Shown: positions 42,489 to 51,119, counted from the first letter of the stretch. The stretch is 53,696 nucleotides of DNA from CALZFJ01 sp964459845 (GCA_964459845.1 CAYWOC010000012.1:1-53696), one strand, 5' to 3'. The notes: generated by a model from the sequence alone, not told the origin. Numbers and translations are program-made.

Positions 42489-44615
42489 TTACTTCAATAG
42501 ATCAACTCGGCCTTGGCATTCCTCAAGCACGCTCTTTGCGATTGATGTGCTGACTTCTGCATAGTGCGAGAACGACATAGTTGATGTTGCGCGTCCAGAA
42601 GTGATTGTACGCAATGCAGTCACATAACCGAACATCTCGGCAAGTGGAGCCTTAGCCTTGACGATGCGAGCACCGCTGCGGCTTGTTTCCATACCCTCTA
42701 CTTGACCGCGGCGCTTGTTCAAGTCACCGATAACATCACCCATGCTCTCTTCAGGTGTAACAACCTCCACCTTCATGATTGGCTCAAGAAGCACCGGACG
42801 TGCTTGCTCACAAGCTTTCTTGAATGCTTGGATAGCACAAAGTTCGAATGACAACTGGTCTGAGTCCACTGGGTGGAACGAACCGTCAAGCACTGTCACC
42901 TTCAATTGCTCTACAGGATACCCTGCAAGAACACCGTTCTTCATCGCAGTTGTGAAACCCTTTTGGATTGATGGGATGAATTCCTTAGGAATGTTACCGC
43001 CCTTAACCTCGTCGATGAATTGCAATCCACCTTCAAAGCCTTCATCTACTGGCTCAACACGAACGATGATGTCGGCGAACTTACCACGACCACCAGTCTG
43101 CTTCTTGAACACTTCGCGAAGTTCCACTGGCTTAGTGATTGTTTCCTTATATGTTACTTGTGGACGGCCTTGGTTACATTCTACCTTGAACTCACGACGA
43201 AGACGGTCGATAATGATATCAAGGTGAAGCTCACCCATACCGCTGATGACTGTTTGTCCGGTCTCTTCGTTTGTTTGAACACGGAATGTTGGGTCTTCCT
43301 CAGCAAGTTTCTGAAGTCCGAGACCAAGACGGTCAAGGTCTTTCTGAGTCTTAGGTTCTACTGCGATACCAATCACTGGATCTGGGAAGTCCATAGCCTC
43401 AAGCACTATAGGTGCGTTTTCGTCGCAAAGGGTATCACCAGTGCGGATATCCTTGAAACCTACACCTGCGCCGATGTCACCGCAACCGATAGCATCCATT
43501 GGGTTCTGCTTGTTTGAGTGCATTTGGAACAAGCGAGAGATACGCTCCTTCTTTCCTGAACGAGAGTTCAAGATATAGCTTCCAGCCTCAATCTTGCCAG
43601 AATATACGCGGAAGAATACAAGACGGCCTACATATGGGTCGGTTGCAATCTTAAATGCAAGTGCGCAAGTCGGATCCTCAAAGATTGGACGGCGAGTAAC
43701 TACAGTATCTGGATCGCCAGGTGCGTGGCCTTCTACGCAATCTGTATCTTCTGGGCTTGGCAAGTATGCGCATACTGCATCAAGAAGTGTTTGAACGCCC
43801 TTGTTCTTGAATGAGCTACCGCAAAGCATAGGAACGATTTCCATCTTCAATGTAGCAGCACGGAGTGCGCGCTTGATTTCATCCTCAGTGATAGTAGATG
43901 GGTCATCGAAATACTTAGCCATCAAATCCTCGTCAAATTCAGCGATGTTTTCAAGCATCTTGTCGCGCCATTCCTCGCATTCTGCGACAAGATTTGCTGG
44001 GATATCCTCAATGTCGTATTGAGCGCCCATTGTCTCATCATGCCAGAAAAGAGCTTTCATTGTAATCAAATCCACAACGCCCTTGAATGTTTCCTCGGCG
44101 CCTATTGGCACTTGGATTGGGCACGGATTTGCGCCAAGAACATCTTTCATTTGGCGGACAACCTCGAAGAAGTTTGCACCCGAACGGTCCATCTTGTTCA
44201 CATAGCCGATACGTGGCACATTATATTTGTCAGCTTGACGCCATACGGTCTCCGACTGAGGCTCTACGCCACCTACTGCGCAGAATGTTGCGACAGCGCC
44301 GTCAAGCACACGAAGCGAACGTTCAACCTCTACAGTGAAATCGACGTGTCCCGGAGTATCAATCAAGTTGATTTTATATTTGTCATTGTTGTAGTTCCAG
44401 AATGTAGTAGTAGCAGCCGATGTGATAGTGATACCACGCTCTTGCTCCTGCTCCATCCAGTCCATAGTGGCAGCACCATCATGAACCTCACCGATTTTGT
44501 GTGTCAAACCAGTGTAGAACAAAATACGTTCTGAAGTAGTGGTCTTACCGGCATCGATGTGAGCCATGATACCGATGTTACGCGTAAATCTTAATTGTGC
44601 GTCTGTTGTAGCCAT
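42489..44615 (-). CDS. fusA: Elongation factor G
   Basis: This GTPase drives ribosomal translocation and, with RRF, recycling. The 708-residue protein has all GTPase motifs: AHIDAGKT at 18-25, DTPGH at 86-90 and NKMD at 140-143. Domains II to V follow, including the RGQVEGME and GYVTALRTITSGRATSTM stretches near the C-terminus. It sits between rpsG (34 nt) and rpsJ (23 nt). No tuf gene follows, unlike the enterobacterial str operon. Confidence 0.98.
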   Translation of the reverse strand: MATTDAQLRFTRNIGIMAHIDAGKTTTSERILFYTGLTHKIGEVHDGAATMDWMEQEQERGITITSAATTTFWNYNNDKYKINLIDTPGHVDFTVEVERSLRVLDGAVATFCAVGGVEPQSETVWRQADKYNVPRIGYVNKMDRSGANFFEVVRQMKDVLGANPCPIQVPIGAEETFKGVVDLITMKALFWHDETMGAQYDIEDIPANLVAECEEWRDKMLENIAEFDEDLMAKYFDDPSTITEDEIKRALRAATLKMEIVPMLCGSSFKNKGVQTLLDAVCAYLPSPEDTDCVEGHAPGDPDTVVTRRPIFEDPTCALAFKIATDPYVGRLVFFRVYSGKIEAGSYILNSRSGKKERISRLFQMHSNKQNPMDAIGCGDIGAGVGFKDIRTGDTLCDENAPIVLEAMDFPDPVIGIAVEPKTQKDLDRLGLGLQKLAEEDPTFRVQTNEETGQTVISGMGELHLDIIIDRLRREFKVECNQGRPQVTYKETITKPVELREVFKKQTGGRGKFADIIVRVEPVDEGFEGGLQFIDEVKGGNIPKEFIPSIQKGFTTAMKNGVLAGYPVEQLKVTVLDGSFHPVDSDQLSFELCAIQAFKKACEQARPVLLEPIMKVEVVTPEESMGDVIGDLNKRRGQVEGMETSRSGARIVKAKAPLAEMFGYVTALRTITSGRATSTMSFSHYAEVSTSIAKSVLEECQGRVDLLK

Positions 44616-44649
44616 CTTTTTTTTATGAAATAAATCTTGGGGTTATCAA

Positions 44650-45126
44650 TTAAAATCTAAAGTGAGCGAATGCACGGTTAGCCTCAGCCATTCTGTGCAT
44701 ATCTTCTTTACGCTTGAATGCACCGCCTTGCTCGTTGTATGCGTCAACAATTTCAGCAGCAAGCTTGTCTGCCATTGTTTTGCCGCCACGTTTGCGTGCG
44801 AAAATAATAAGATTCTTCATTGATATCGACTCTTTGCGTTCTGGGCGGATCTCAGTAGGAACCTGGAATGTTGCACCGCCGACGCGACGTGATTTAACCT
44901 CTACTTGTGGAGTCACGTTCTCAAGCGCCTTTTTCCAAATTTCGAGGGCAGTCTTCTCCTCGTTTGGCAATTTCGACTTCACAGTTTCAAGCGCTGTATA
45001 GAATATTGTATAAGACGTATTCTTCTTTCCGTCATACATTAGGTGATTAACGAATTTCGAAACTCTCACATCACCGAATACTGGGTCTGGTAGAACGACC
45101 CTCTTTTTTGGCTTTGCCTTTCTCAT
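44650..45126 (-). CDS. rpsG: 30S ribosomal protein S7
   Basis: The 158-residue nucleator of 30S head assembly lies next to the E site. It starts MRKAKPKKRVVLPDPVFGD and has VSKFVNHLMYDGKKNTSY, VEVKSRRVGGATFQVPTE and a C-terminal AFKRKEDMHRMAEANRAFAH. It is separated from rpsL by 191 nt of non-coding DNA. Confidence 0.98.
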   Translation of the reverse strand: MRKAKPKKRVVLPDPVFGDVRVSKFVNHLMYDGKKNTSYTIFYTALETVKSKLPNEEKTALEIWKKALENVTPQVEVKSRRVGGATFQVPTEIRPERKESISMKNLIIFARKRGGKTMADKLAAEIVDAYNEQGGAFKRKEDMHRMAEANRAFAHFRF

Positions 45127-45317
45127 TGTTAAATTACAAAAATTTTTGCGTTTTTGCTTTTTTTGGTTGTAGTGATTACTGCTTCAACGCCGTTCTCTTA
45201 CGCACGTTTACTCAACCGTAATTTCAATTTCCAATAAATCAAAAACTAAGTTTAATACTTGTTCTCTTTTAGTCTAAAAAAGACTTGATTAACTTCACCG
45301 CTATCTTTTTTTAGCGA
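45127..45317 (-). other. 191-nt gap between rpsL and rpsG
   Basis: No gene is visible. On the transcribed strand two small hairpins follow the rpsL stop: CGCTA/TAGCG (45299-45303 with 45312-45316) and AGTCT/AGACT (45271-45275 with 45281-45285). Neither has a strong U-tract. No full TAnnTTTG box was found. It may be an S7-responsive leader, but the structural evidence is weak. Confidence 0.4.
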
Positions 45318-45704
45318 TTACTTCTTAGCTCCAGCCTTAGGACGCTTTGCTCCGTATTTAGAGCGACGTTGTGTGCGGCCTGCCACACCAGCTGTATCCA
45401 ATGTACCGCGAACGATGTGATAACGTACACCTGGGAGATCCTTAACACGACCGCCACGAACCATCACAATTGAGTGTTCCTGCAAGTTATGTCCTTCTCC
45501 TGGAATGTAAGAGTTCACCTCTTTGCCATTTGTTAATCTCACACGAGCAACCTTACGCATTGCAGAGTTAGGCTTCTTTGGAGTTGTTGTGTAAACACGA
45601 ACACACACGCCACGACGTTGTGGGCATGAATCCAAAGCAGGAGACTTACTCTTGTCTTCCAAAGTTACTCGGCCCTTTCTTACCAATTGTTGAATTGTAG
45701 GCAT
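45318..45704 (-). CDS. rpsL: 30S ribosomal protein S12
   Basis: This decoding-centre protein has 128 residues. It starts MPTIQQLVRKGRVTLEDKSK and keeps lysine at both classical streptomycin positions (TTPKKPNSA and GGRVKDLPG), so the sequence is that of a drug-sensitive allele. It is the first gene of the 32-gene run, about 140 nt downstream of a consensus promoter. Confidence 0.98.
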   Translation of the reverse strand: MPTIQQLVRKGRVTLEDKSKSPALDSCPQRRGVCVRVYTTTPKKPNSAMRKVARVRLTNGKEVNSYIPGEGHNLQEHSIVMVRGGRVKDLPGVRYHIVRGTLDTAGVAGRTQRRSKYGAKRPKAGAKK

Positions 45705-46025
45705 CTTAGTTTCTTTTTTTGCTTTTTATTAATAGTTATACTTCTAATTTTTCTCGTCTATAGACCGCAATATTTTCACCCTTTTACGTTCTAAATCAAT
45801 GGGTTAGAGTCGCAATCGGGCATAATACCGCACTAAAAACAGTGCAAAGATACTAACTAATTAGCTAACTACCAAATGTTTTATGCCAATTTTTTCTTTT
45901 TCTTCGCAACTTTTTTTCTTCATCTTTTGCGCAGCATTTTCCGACTTTTTATCACAGCCAAATGGAATGTCAAGCCACGCATTTTTTAAATTAATTTAAG
46001 CGCATTTCAAATATTTTAGCGCACT
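45705..46025. other. 321-nt intergenic region: leader of the ribosomal run and tail of rfbC
   Basis: It holds the promoter at 45845-45876 and an untranslated leader of about 134 nt before rpsL. Within the leader an 11-codon frame (minus strand, 45823 down to 45791) opens with ATG and closes with TAG. From about 45880 to 46025 the DNA is AT-rich and no convincing terminator for rfbC was found. Confidence 0.55.
45845..45876 (-). promoter_or_regulatory. Promoter of the str-S10-spc-alpha ribosomal run
   Basis: On the minus strand TTTG (45873-45876), a 20-nt spacer and TATCTTTG (45845-45852) match the Bacteroidota consensus in both boxes and spacing. It lies 141 nt upstream of the rpsL start. No equally good promoter was found inside the run. 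Confidence 0.82.
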
Positions 46026-46577
46026 TCATAACTGAAATGGCTCAATATCCTTCAACTCCACTCCACGAGTGTCTTTCTCCGACAGCTTCATCTCATCGCT
46101 GGGCAGAATCCAGTCGATGTCGAGCATCGGGTCGTTGAATTTCAGTGTCATCTCGCTCTGTGGAGCATATACATTATCCACTTTATATTGGAACTGGGCT
46201 ATTTCGCTAAGCACCACGAAACCATGGGCAAAGCCTCGCGGAATGAAGAGCTGTAGCCCATTCTCTTGACTAAGCTCCACTGCCACATGCTTGCCATAGG
46301 TGGGCGAACCTCCACGCAAATCCACTGCCACGTCAAGCACGCGTCCGCGCGACACTCTCACAAGCTTGGCTTGGCTAAATTCTCCTCTTTGGAAATGAAG
46401 TCCACGCAGCACGCCACGGCTCGACACCGATTCGTTGTCCTGAATAAACTCGACCCTGCCGACAGCATCCTCAAATTCCTGACGCTTAAATGTTTCACAG
46501 AAATAGCCGCGATGATCGCCGAAACGCTTTGGCTCAAGAAGCCACACGCCTTTTATTTCAAGTTCTTTGAAATTCAT
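46026..46577 (-). CDS. rfbC: dTDP-4-dehydrorhamnose 3,5-epimerase
   Basis: It epimerises dTDP-4-keto-6-deoxyglucose in the third step of dTDP-L-rhamnose synthesis for surface polysaccharide. The cupin protein is 183 residues from the chosen start and has FGDHRGYFCETF, VLRGLHFQRGEFSQAKLVRV (with the catalytic histidine), RGFAHGFVVLS and the tyrosine in FQYKVDNVY. The frame continues to 46601, but a -7 promoter box at 46599-46606 overlaps that end and the family N-terminus fits ATG at 46577 (MNFKELEIKG). No other rfb gene is in the window. Confidence 0.94.
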   Translation of the reverse strand: MNFKELEIKGVWLLEPKRFGDHRGYFCETFKRQEFEDAVGRVEFIQDNESVSSRGVLRGLHFQRGEFSQAKLVRVSRGRVLDVAVDLRGGSPTYGKHVAVELSQENGLQLFIPRGFAHGFVVLSEIAQFQYKVDNVYAPQSEMTLKFNDPMLDIDWILPSDEMKLSEKDTRGVELKDIEPFQL

Positions 46578-46598
46578 ACCTTTGTTTTTTATCTGCCA

Positions 46599-46606
46599 CA
46601 AATTTA
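46599..46606 (-). promoter_or_regulatory. -7 promoter box of rfbC
   Basis: The minus strand reads TAAATTTG, a full match to TAnnTTTG, 22 nt before the ATG at 46577. The -33 region is poor. It implies a very short leader and rules out the longer start. Confidence 0.5.
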
Positions 46607-46646
46607 CTAATTTTTCTTATAGCCTACACCACTTTTAGCCACAGCT

Positions 46647-46679
46647 TTTGCTTCCATCTGAAAAATTGCATTACCTTTG
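46647..46679 (+). promoter_or_regulatory. Outermost promoter of the GlmU-like gene
   Basis: TTTG (46647-46650), a 21-nt spacer and TACCTTTG (46672-46679) form a consensus promoter. It is followed by two more TATCTTTG boxes (46746-46753 and 46820-46827) created by the adjoining repeat, each with a TTTG 22 nt upstream. Confidence 0.6.
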
Positions 46680-46845
46680 CATAACATAGGCTGCGCCTCA
46701 GCATAATATTCAAATGCTATTTGATATCCTGCTTTCGGCTTGCACTATCTTTGCATAACATAGGCTGCGCCTCAGCATAATATTCAAATGCTATTTGATA
46801 TCCTGCTTTCGGCTTGCACTATCTTTGCATAACATAGGCTGCGCC
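46665..46845 (+). repeat. Tandem 74-bp promoter-bearing repeat upstream of the GlmU-like gene
   Basis: Two full identical 74-bp copies (46675-46748 and 46749-46822) and a 23-bp partial third copy occur in direct tandem. Each unit contains TTTG-N22-TATCTTTG, the segment GGCTGCGCCTCAGC and the hairpin TCAAAT/ATTTGA. A diverged relative in reverse orientation lies at 26046-26140 upstream of ruvA. There are no unique spacers, so it is not a CRISPR array. The innermost -7 box is 62 nt before the ATG at 46890. Confidence 0.9.
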
Positions 46846-46889
46846 ATCTCCTCCACACCATTCTTTAAAAATGAAATAATTATATAAAT

Positions 46890-48095
46890 ATGAGAAATAT
46901 CATAATCTTCGATTCATCTGAGGCTCACGACAACTTGCTGCCGATTACATACACACGCCCAGTGTCGGGCATAAGAGTGGGCATAACCACCATTTTCGAG
47001 AAATGGCAATCTTGTTTTCCGGCCGACAAGCTGTCGCCCCTGACCGCCAGTTATCTGCAAGGCAAATTCACGACAACCTACGACAACTCCGACGACAACA
47101 CATTCATTGCCGGACATTATTTGCCGTCGGCTCAGCTCGTCGATGCCATCTGCTCAATGCAGCCGGGAGAAGCCATCTGCAACGCCAACAACGAGATTAT
47201 AGCATTCCGTGGTTCAAAAGCCGACTTCGAAGCCCAGCACTTCGACAATTGCACGCCTTTCACGAGTGAGGCGAAGCGCATTTTTTGGCTCTACGACATC
47301 TTTATGATGAACGATAGCGTGATGCTCGACGATTTCCTCCGCATCACCGCTGGACGAGCTTCGCAGCCACTCAGCCACACCAATCTCGTGATAGGAAACC
47401 CCACTTTCGACGATGGTACGTCTAAAATATTCATCGAGGAGGGTGCGAGCATCGAGGGCGCAACGCTCAACGTCACAGCCGGACCGATATACATTGGTGC
47501 CGATGCTACAATCATGGAAGGAAGCTGCATCCGCGCCCCATTCGCCGCTTGCGCCCACAGCCAAGTGAATATGTGCGCCAAAATTTATGGTGCCACTACA
47601 CTCGGTCCATACTGCAAAGTGGGCGGCGAGCTCAACAATGTGGTGATGATGGGCTACAGCAACAAGGCTCACGACGGATTCCTCGGCAATGCCGTGATTG
47701 GTGAATGGTGCAACATAGGTGGCGGCACCACTGCATCAAATCTCAAAAATGACTACTCCGAAATCAAATTGTGGAACTATCCCGCACACCGCTTTCTGCG
47801 CACCGGGCTGCAATTTTGCGGACTTATCATGGGCGATCATTCAAAGGCTGGCATCAACTGCATGTTCAACACTGCCACAGTGATAGGCGTAGGGGTGAAC
47901 ATACATGGGGCAGGATTCCCGCGCAACTTCGTGGCATCCTTCTCCGAAGGCTCAACGGCTGGCTTCACCGATGTGTCGCTGCCAAAATTCTTCACCATTG
48001 CCGAGCGCGTGATGTCCCGACGAGGCGTGGAACTGAGCGAAACCGATAAAGAAATATTCTCCGCTATCTACAACATTGCCGACACCTACAAATAG
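46890..48095 (+). CDS. GlmU-like sugar nucleotidyltransferase with left-handed beta-helix
   Basis: The 401-residue cytoplasmic protein belongs to the GlmU-like group of Bacteroidota. Its N-terminal half (1 to about 170) resembles the NTP_transf_4 type of sugar nucleotidyltransferase, opening IIIFDSSEAHDNLLPITYTRPV; the usual GxGxRM nucleotide loop is absent. From about 180 to 360 come hexapeptide repeats of a left-handed beta-helix acyltransferase (GPIYIGADATIMEGSCIR, GEWCNIGGGTTASNL, GDHSKAGINCMFN). A role in UDP-GlcNAc or another nucleotide-sugar synthesis is likely; the exact sugar is uncertain. Its upstream region carries three successive promoter boxes within a tandem repeat, and it is divergent from rfbC. 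Confidence 0.85.
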   Translation: MRNIIIFDSSEAHDNLLPITYTRPVSGIRVGITTIFEKWQSCFPADKLSPLTASYLQGKFTTTYDNSDDNTFIAGHYLPSAQLVDAICSMQPGEAICNANNEIIAFRGSKADFEAQHFDNCTPFTSEAKRIFWLYDIFMMNDSVMLDDFLRITAGRASQPLSHTNLVIGNPTFDDGTSKIFIEEGASIEGATLNVTAGPIYIGADATIMEGSCIRAPFAACAHSQVNMCAKIYGATTLGPYCKVGGELNNVVMMGYSNKAHDGFLGNAVIGEWCNIGGGTTASNLKNDYSEIKLWNYPAHRFLRTGLQFCGLIMGDHSKAGINCMFNTATVIGVGVNIHGAGFPRNFVASFSEGSTAGFTDVSLPKFFTIAERVMSRRGVELSETDKEIFSAIYNIADTYK

Positions 48096-48149
48096 CCAAC
48101 ACCCCTACGCCAAAATCTGTCATTAAAATCTGCGACAAAAAATCAATGC

Positions 48150-48200
48150 GGCGGCTGATTTATGCCATACCAAGCAGAACCAGCCACCGCCATTTTAATT
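48150..48200. terminator. Probable terminator between the GlmU-like gene and the small membrane protein genes
   Basis: GGCGGCTG (48150-48157) pairs with CAGCC-A-CCGCC (48181-48191) with one bulge and a 23-nt loop. ATTTTAATT follows on the plus strand and a GATTTTTTG stretch on the minus strand, so it could serve both convergent units. Confidence 0.5.
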
Positions 48201-48218
48201 CCCGTTTGCCTAATGTCA

Positions 48219-48500
48219 TCAGCCCAATATATCAACCAAATATGAGTAGATACGTGCTATAGCACACACAGCAAACAAAATCCCAACATATCCATTTTTC
48301 ACAGCATTCCAGCTATGCTCTTTTATAAAATGCACCAATACTGGCGACAACAGATATATTGTCAACAAGACAAAAGCCTTTTCAAAGGCTAATGGAGCGC
48401 ATTTATATCTCCCCTCAACAATACGAGCCGCAATGCAAACACACAGCAAACAGACCTCCGCCGCATCATAACCTAAAAACAATTTCCTAATCACTTTCAT
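48219..48500 (-). CDS. Small three-helix membrane protein, unknown function
   Basis: This 93-residue protein is not recognised. Hydrophobic segments at about 13-27 (VCLLCVCIAAR), 42-60 (AFVLLTIYLLSPVLV) and 72-90 (GYVGILFAVCAIARIY) suggest three membrane helices separated by short charged loops. It has no signal peptide or lipobox. It lies 35 nt after a 91-residue gene of the same layout on the same strand, so the two are probably co-transcribed and may be diverged duplicates. Confidence 0.6.
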   Translation of the reverse strand: MKVIRKLFLGYDAAEVCLLCVCIAARIVEGRYKCAPLAFEKAFVLLTIYLLSPVLVHFIKEHSWNAVKNGYVGILFAVCAIARIYSYLVDILG

Positions 48501-48535
48501 ATCATATTCAAGTTTCAGCTAAATGGACAACGAGT

Positions 48536-48811
48536 CTATTGGCAGATGCGAATCATATATAAGGCTATTAACAACGCTGACAAAATTGCAAATACCACAA
48601 ACACATGCCACTGAATTTTGATTTTCTGCTTCCGGCATTCACTGACGCACCAACACAGCACGACACTGCAAGCAACAAGCACACAGACACATACATACTT
48701 AAACACAGGATTTTCTATATGGATATTTGCGTAGTCAATAAACCACACAGCCAATATCAAAATTCTCGCGACAAAATACGTCAATTTCAGCGCCTTCTCC
48801 TTCGCTATCAT
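48536..48811 (-). CDS. Small three-helix membrane protein, unknown function
   Basis: The 91-residue protein is not recognised. Three hydrophobic segments (about 12-26 ARILILAVWF, 37-55 YVCVCVLVACSVVLCW and 69-88 VFVVFAILSALLIALYM) are split by a Lys/Arg-rich loop (CRKQKIKIQ). Cysteine content is high. It starts 96 nt after the antiporter stop and 35 nt before the 93-residue gene. No consensus promoter was found in the gap, so it may be read through from the antiporter gene. Confidence 0.6.
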   Translation of the reverse strand: MIAKEKALKLTYFVARILILAVWFIDYANIHIENPVFKYVCVCVLVACSVVLCWCVSECRKQKIKIQWHVFVVFAILSALLIALYMIRICQ

Positions 48812-48907
48812 ATATCGATTCCCTTAAAATGGCATAATGGCATTTATATCATTATATCCATATATTAAAATTTCTCAATTCTCGTTCACATGCAACAAGA
48901 AGCCTTG

Positions 48908-51097
48908 TCACATATCGCTATGCATTCGGCGATGGCGGTGGGTAAATTTCTTCTTTTGCATTTTGAGCCATTTGGCCCATGCACGGACTCGCAGGAATGC
49001 GCCTGTCGGCACGGCACTGATGTCGGTTGTCAATGGGTCGCTGAACGATTCGAGCTGCGGTGTCTCGCCAAATTGCTCAGGATAGATTATCAGCAGGTTG
49101 TTGTGTCCGAAATATTTGGCAAGCAGTCCGGGCAGAGTGTCCATATCGCTGTTGAAAGAGAGTGATGTGCGGCGAGCACTAATCACCACAAACAAGTCAT
49201 CATCAAGTATCCGGCTGGCAAGCAGCGGGAAGTCGCTCCAATCGTCAAATGTGCGGAACTCGCTTCTCACCTCAAGGCGTTCCTTATATATCACGCCGCG
49301 GATAAGCGGAATAGTAACCGAATGAGCAAAGAATATTATGCGGCAACCGATGCGCTTCGATATGTTAGCCACGCGCAAGATCCATGTCTCAAACCCAGTT
49401 TCAAACTCAGCATTCTCAGGTACTGCTACCACAATGCGCGTGATGGTGTTCATGGGGATATAGCATCGGGTGATTATCACCATCTTGTTAAGTTCCTTGA
49501 TGAGCTGCTCTATCTTGTGTCCGAGATAGCTATCCACCACAGTCGTCTTTTGGTGCATACCCACAACAACATCTGTGATACCACGCTCATTCACCACATT
49601 TACGATTCCTGCAACTGTATTCAGATCGAAACGCTCAATTGCATTCATCTGCACATTCACGGCAGCGGCAGTCTCTCCGGCAAGTTTCAGCGCGTTCTGC
49701 CCTATAGTTATAGAGCTTGCTGAATTGTCGTTGCGAACATGCAAAGCGAAAATCGACTCATCTGTGGTCTTGCGCTTCATCATCAGAGCGAGATCCACAA
49801 GGCTTGCAGCCGTCACCGGATTGCTCACAGGTATAAGTGTCCGCATAGGCTTGCGGCGGTTGCTTTGGTCGCTATCATCATCGCCATCAGCCATCATCTT
49901 GATTTTCACTTTAGCCGCAGCACCCGAAGTCACAATGGGCGCGATGGCACAAGTCACAAGTATCATCACCACAGTGCCGTTGAGAATCTGCTCGTTCAGC
50001 AGACGGCTTCCGTCGGGCATAATCATCTCATATCCTATCATCACCACGGCAAGAGCCACAGCAGTATGGGCAGTAGTCAGTCCGAACATTACATTGCGGT
50101 CGTCGGCGGTGAAATGATAAATCTTCTGTGCAAGCCATGCGGCAATCCATTTCCCTGCAAGAGCCACTGCAAGCATATGGGCAGCTATGACAAGTGTACC
50201 GCCATCGGCAAGCACACGCACATTAATCATCATACCCACACCTATCAGGAAATAAGGGATAAACAACGCATTGCCCACAAATTCTATGCGGCTCATAAGC
50301 GGCGACACATTTGGAATATACCGATTAAGCACCAGTCCGGCGAAGAATGCGCCAAGCACAGCTTCAAGTCCTATCACCTGCGCAAGCCACGAAGCGAGAA
50401 ACACGAGAGCAAGCACATAGACGTATTGCGTCACCTTGTCGCTGTAGTTCTTGAAAAACCAGCGCGTCAGTCTAGGATACGCATAAAGTATCGCCACGCA
50501 ATAAATGGCAAGGCGCAGCATCATCAGGGCGAAATCGGAGAATGAATACTCGCCATTGCGGCAGATGCTGACTGTGGCAGCAAGCACAAGCAGCGAGCCA
50601 AGTATGGCGATGATTGTGCCGACAATCGAAATCAGCACAGCAGGACTTTTTGTTATGCCCAGACGTGTTATCACAGGATAGGCTATCAGGGTGTGCGAGG
50701 CATACATCGATGCCAGCAATATGGCAGTCACCCAACTCATATGAAGCAGTGACACGGCAGCAATAGTTCCCACCACCATCGGCACAAAGAACGTCAGAAG
50801 CCCGAATCCGAGTCCTTTCTTCACATTCCTCTTTAGATGATACATATCTATCTCAAGTCCAGCAAGGAACATAAGATAAAGCACCCCCACCTGTCCGAAT
50901 ATGGCAAAACTGCTGTCACGCTCAAGCAGGTTGAATCCGTATGGACCCACCACCACTCCAGCCACAATCATCCCCACAATATGCGGAATTTTCAGCTTTT
51001 TGAGGAGCAACGGCGCAAGCAATATTATCACCAGTACGATGAAGAAAATCAATACCGGATTTGATATCAGAGCGTGTGGTATGTTTATTGCTTCCAT
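48908..51097 (-). CDS. CPA2-family cation/proton antiporter with C-terminal Usp-like domain
   Basis: The 729-residue inner-membrane protein has a Na+/H+ exchanger domain of about 12-13 helices (10-390). It has the family segments HIVGMIVAGVVVGPYG near residue 38, FLAGLEIDMYHLKRN near 77 and LEAVLGAFFAGLVLNR near 240. The cytoplasmic C-terminal 320 residues contain two universal-stress-protein-like halves (around 415-560 and 570-700). It probably exchanges Na+ or K+ for protons, and the Usp-like part may bind a nucleotide; the cation is unknown. Its promoter box is at 51120-51127. Confidence 0.9.
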   Translation of the reverse strand: MEAINIPHALISNPVLIFFIVLVIILLAPLLLKKLKIPHIVGMIVAGVVVGPYGFNLLERDSSFAIFGQVGVLYLMFLAGLEIDMYHLKRNVKKGLGFGLLTFFVPMVVGTIAAVSLLHMSWVTAILLASMYASHTLIAYPVITRLGITKSPAVLISIVGTIIAILGSLLVLAATVSICRNGEYSFSDFALMMLRLAIYCVAILYAYPRLTRWFFKNYSDKVTQYVYVLALVFLASWLAQVIGLEAVLGAFFAGLVLNRYIPNVSPLMSRIEFVGNALFIPYFLIGVGMMINVRVLADGGTLVIAAHMLAVALAGKWIAAWLAQKIYHFTADDRNVMFGLTTAHTAVALAVVMIGYEMIMPDGSRLLNEQILNGTVVMILVTCAIAPIVTSGAAAKVKIKMMADGDDDSDQSNRRKPMRTLIPVSNPVTAASLVDLALMMKRKTTDESIFALHVRNDNSASSITIGQNALKLAGETAAAVNVQMNAIERFDLNTVAGIVNVVNERGITDVVVGMHQKTTVVDSYLGHKIEQLIKELNKMVIITRCYIPMNTITRIVVAVPENAEFETGFETWILRVANISKRIGCRIIFFAHSVTIPLIRGVIYKERLEVRSEFRTFDDWSDFPLLASRILDDDLFVVISARRTSLSFNSDMDTLPGLLAKYFGHNNLLIIYPEQFGETPQLESFSDPLTTDISAVPTGAFLRVRAWAKWLKMQKKKFTHRHRRMHSDM

Positions 51098-51119
51098 TGG
51101 CAGTCGGGTTTATCGACTA

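Noticed and set aside
46665..46845. CRISPR-like direct repeats
   Set aside because: The units are contiguous and identical with no unique spacers, and no cas gene is near. It is a tandem duplication carrying promoter boxes.
48605..48868. 87-codon plus-strand frame opposite the 91-residue membrane protein gene
   Set aside because: The minus-strand frame shows three clear hydrophobic helices; this one has no such pattern and is His/Thr-rich as expected for antisense.
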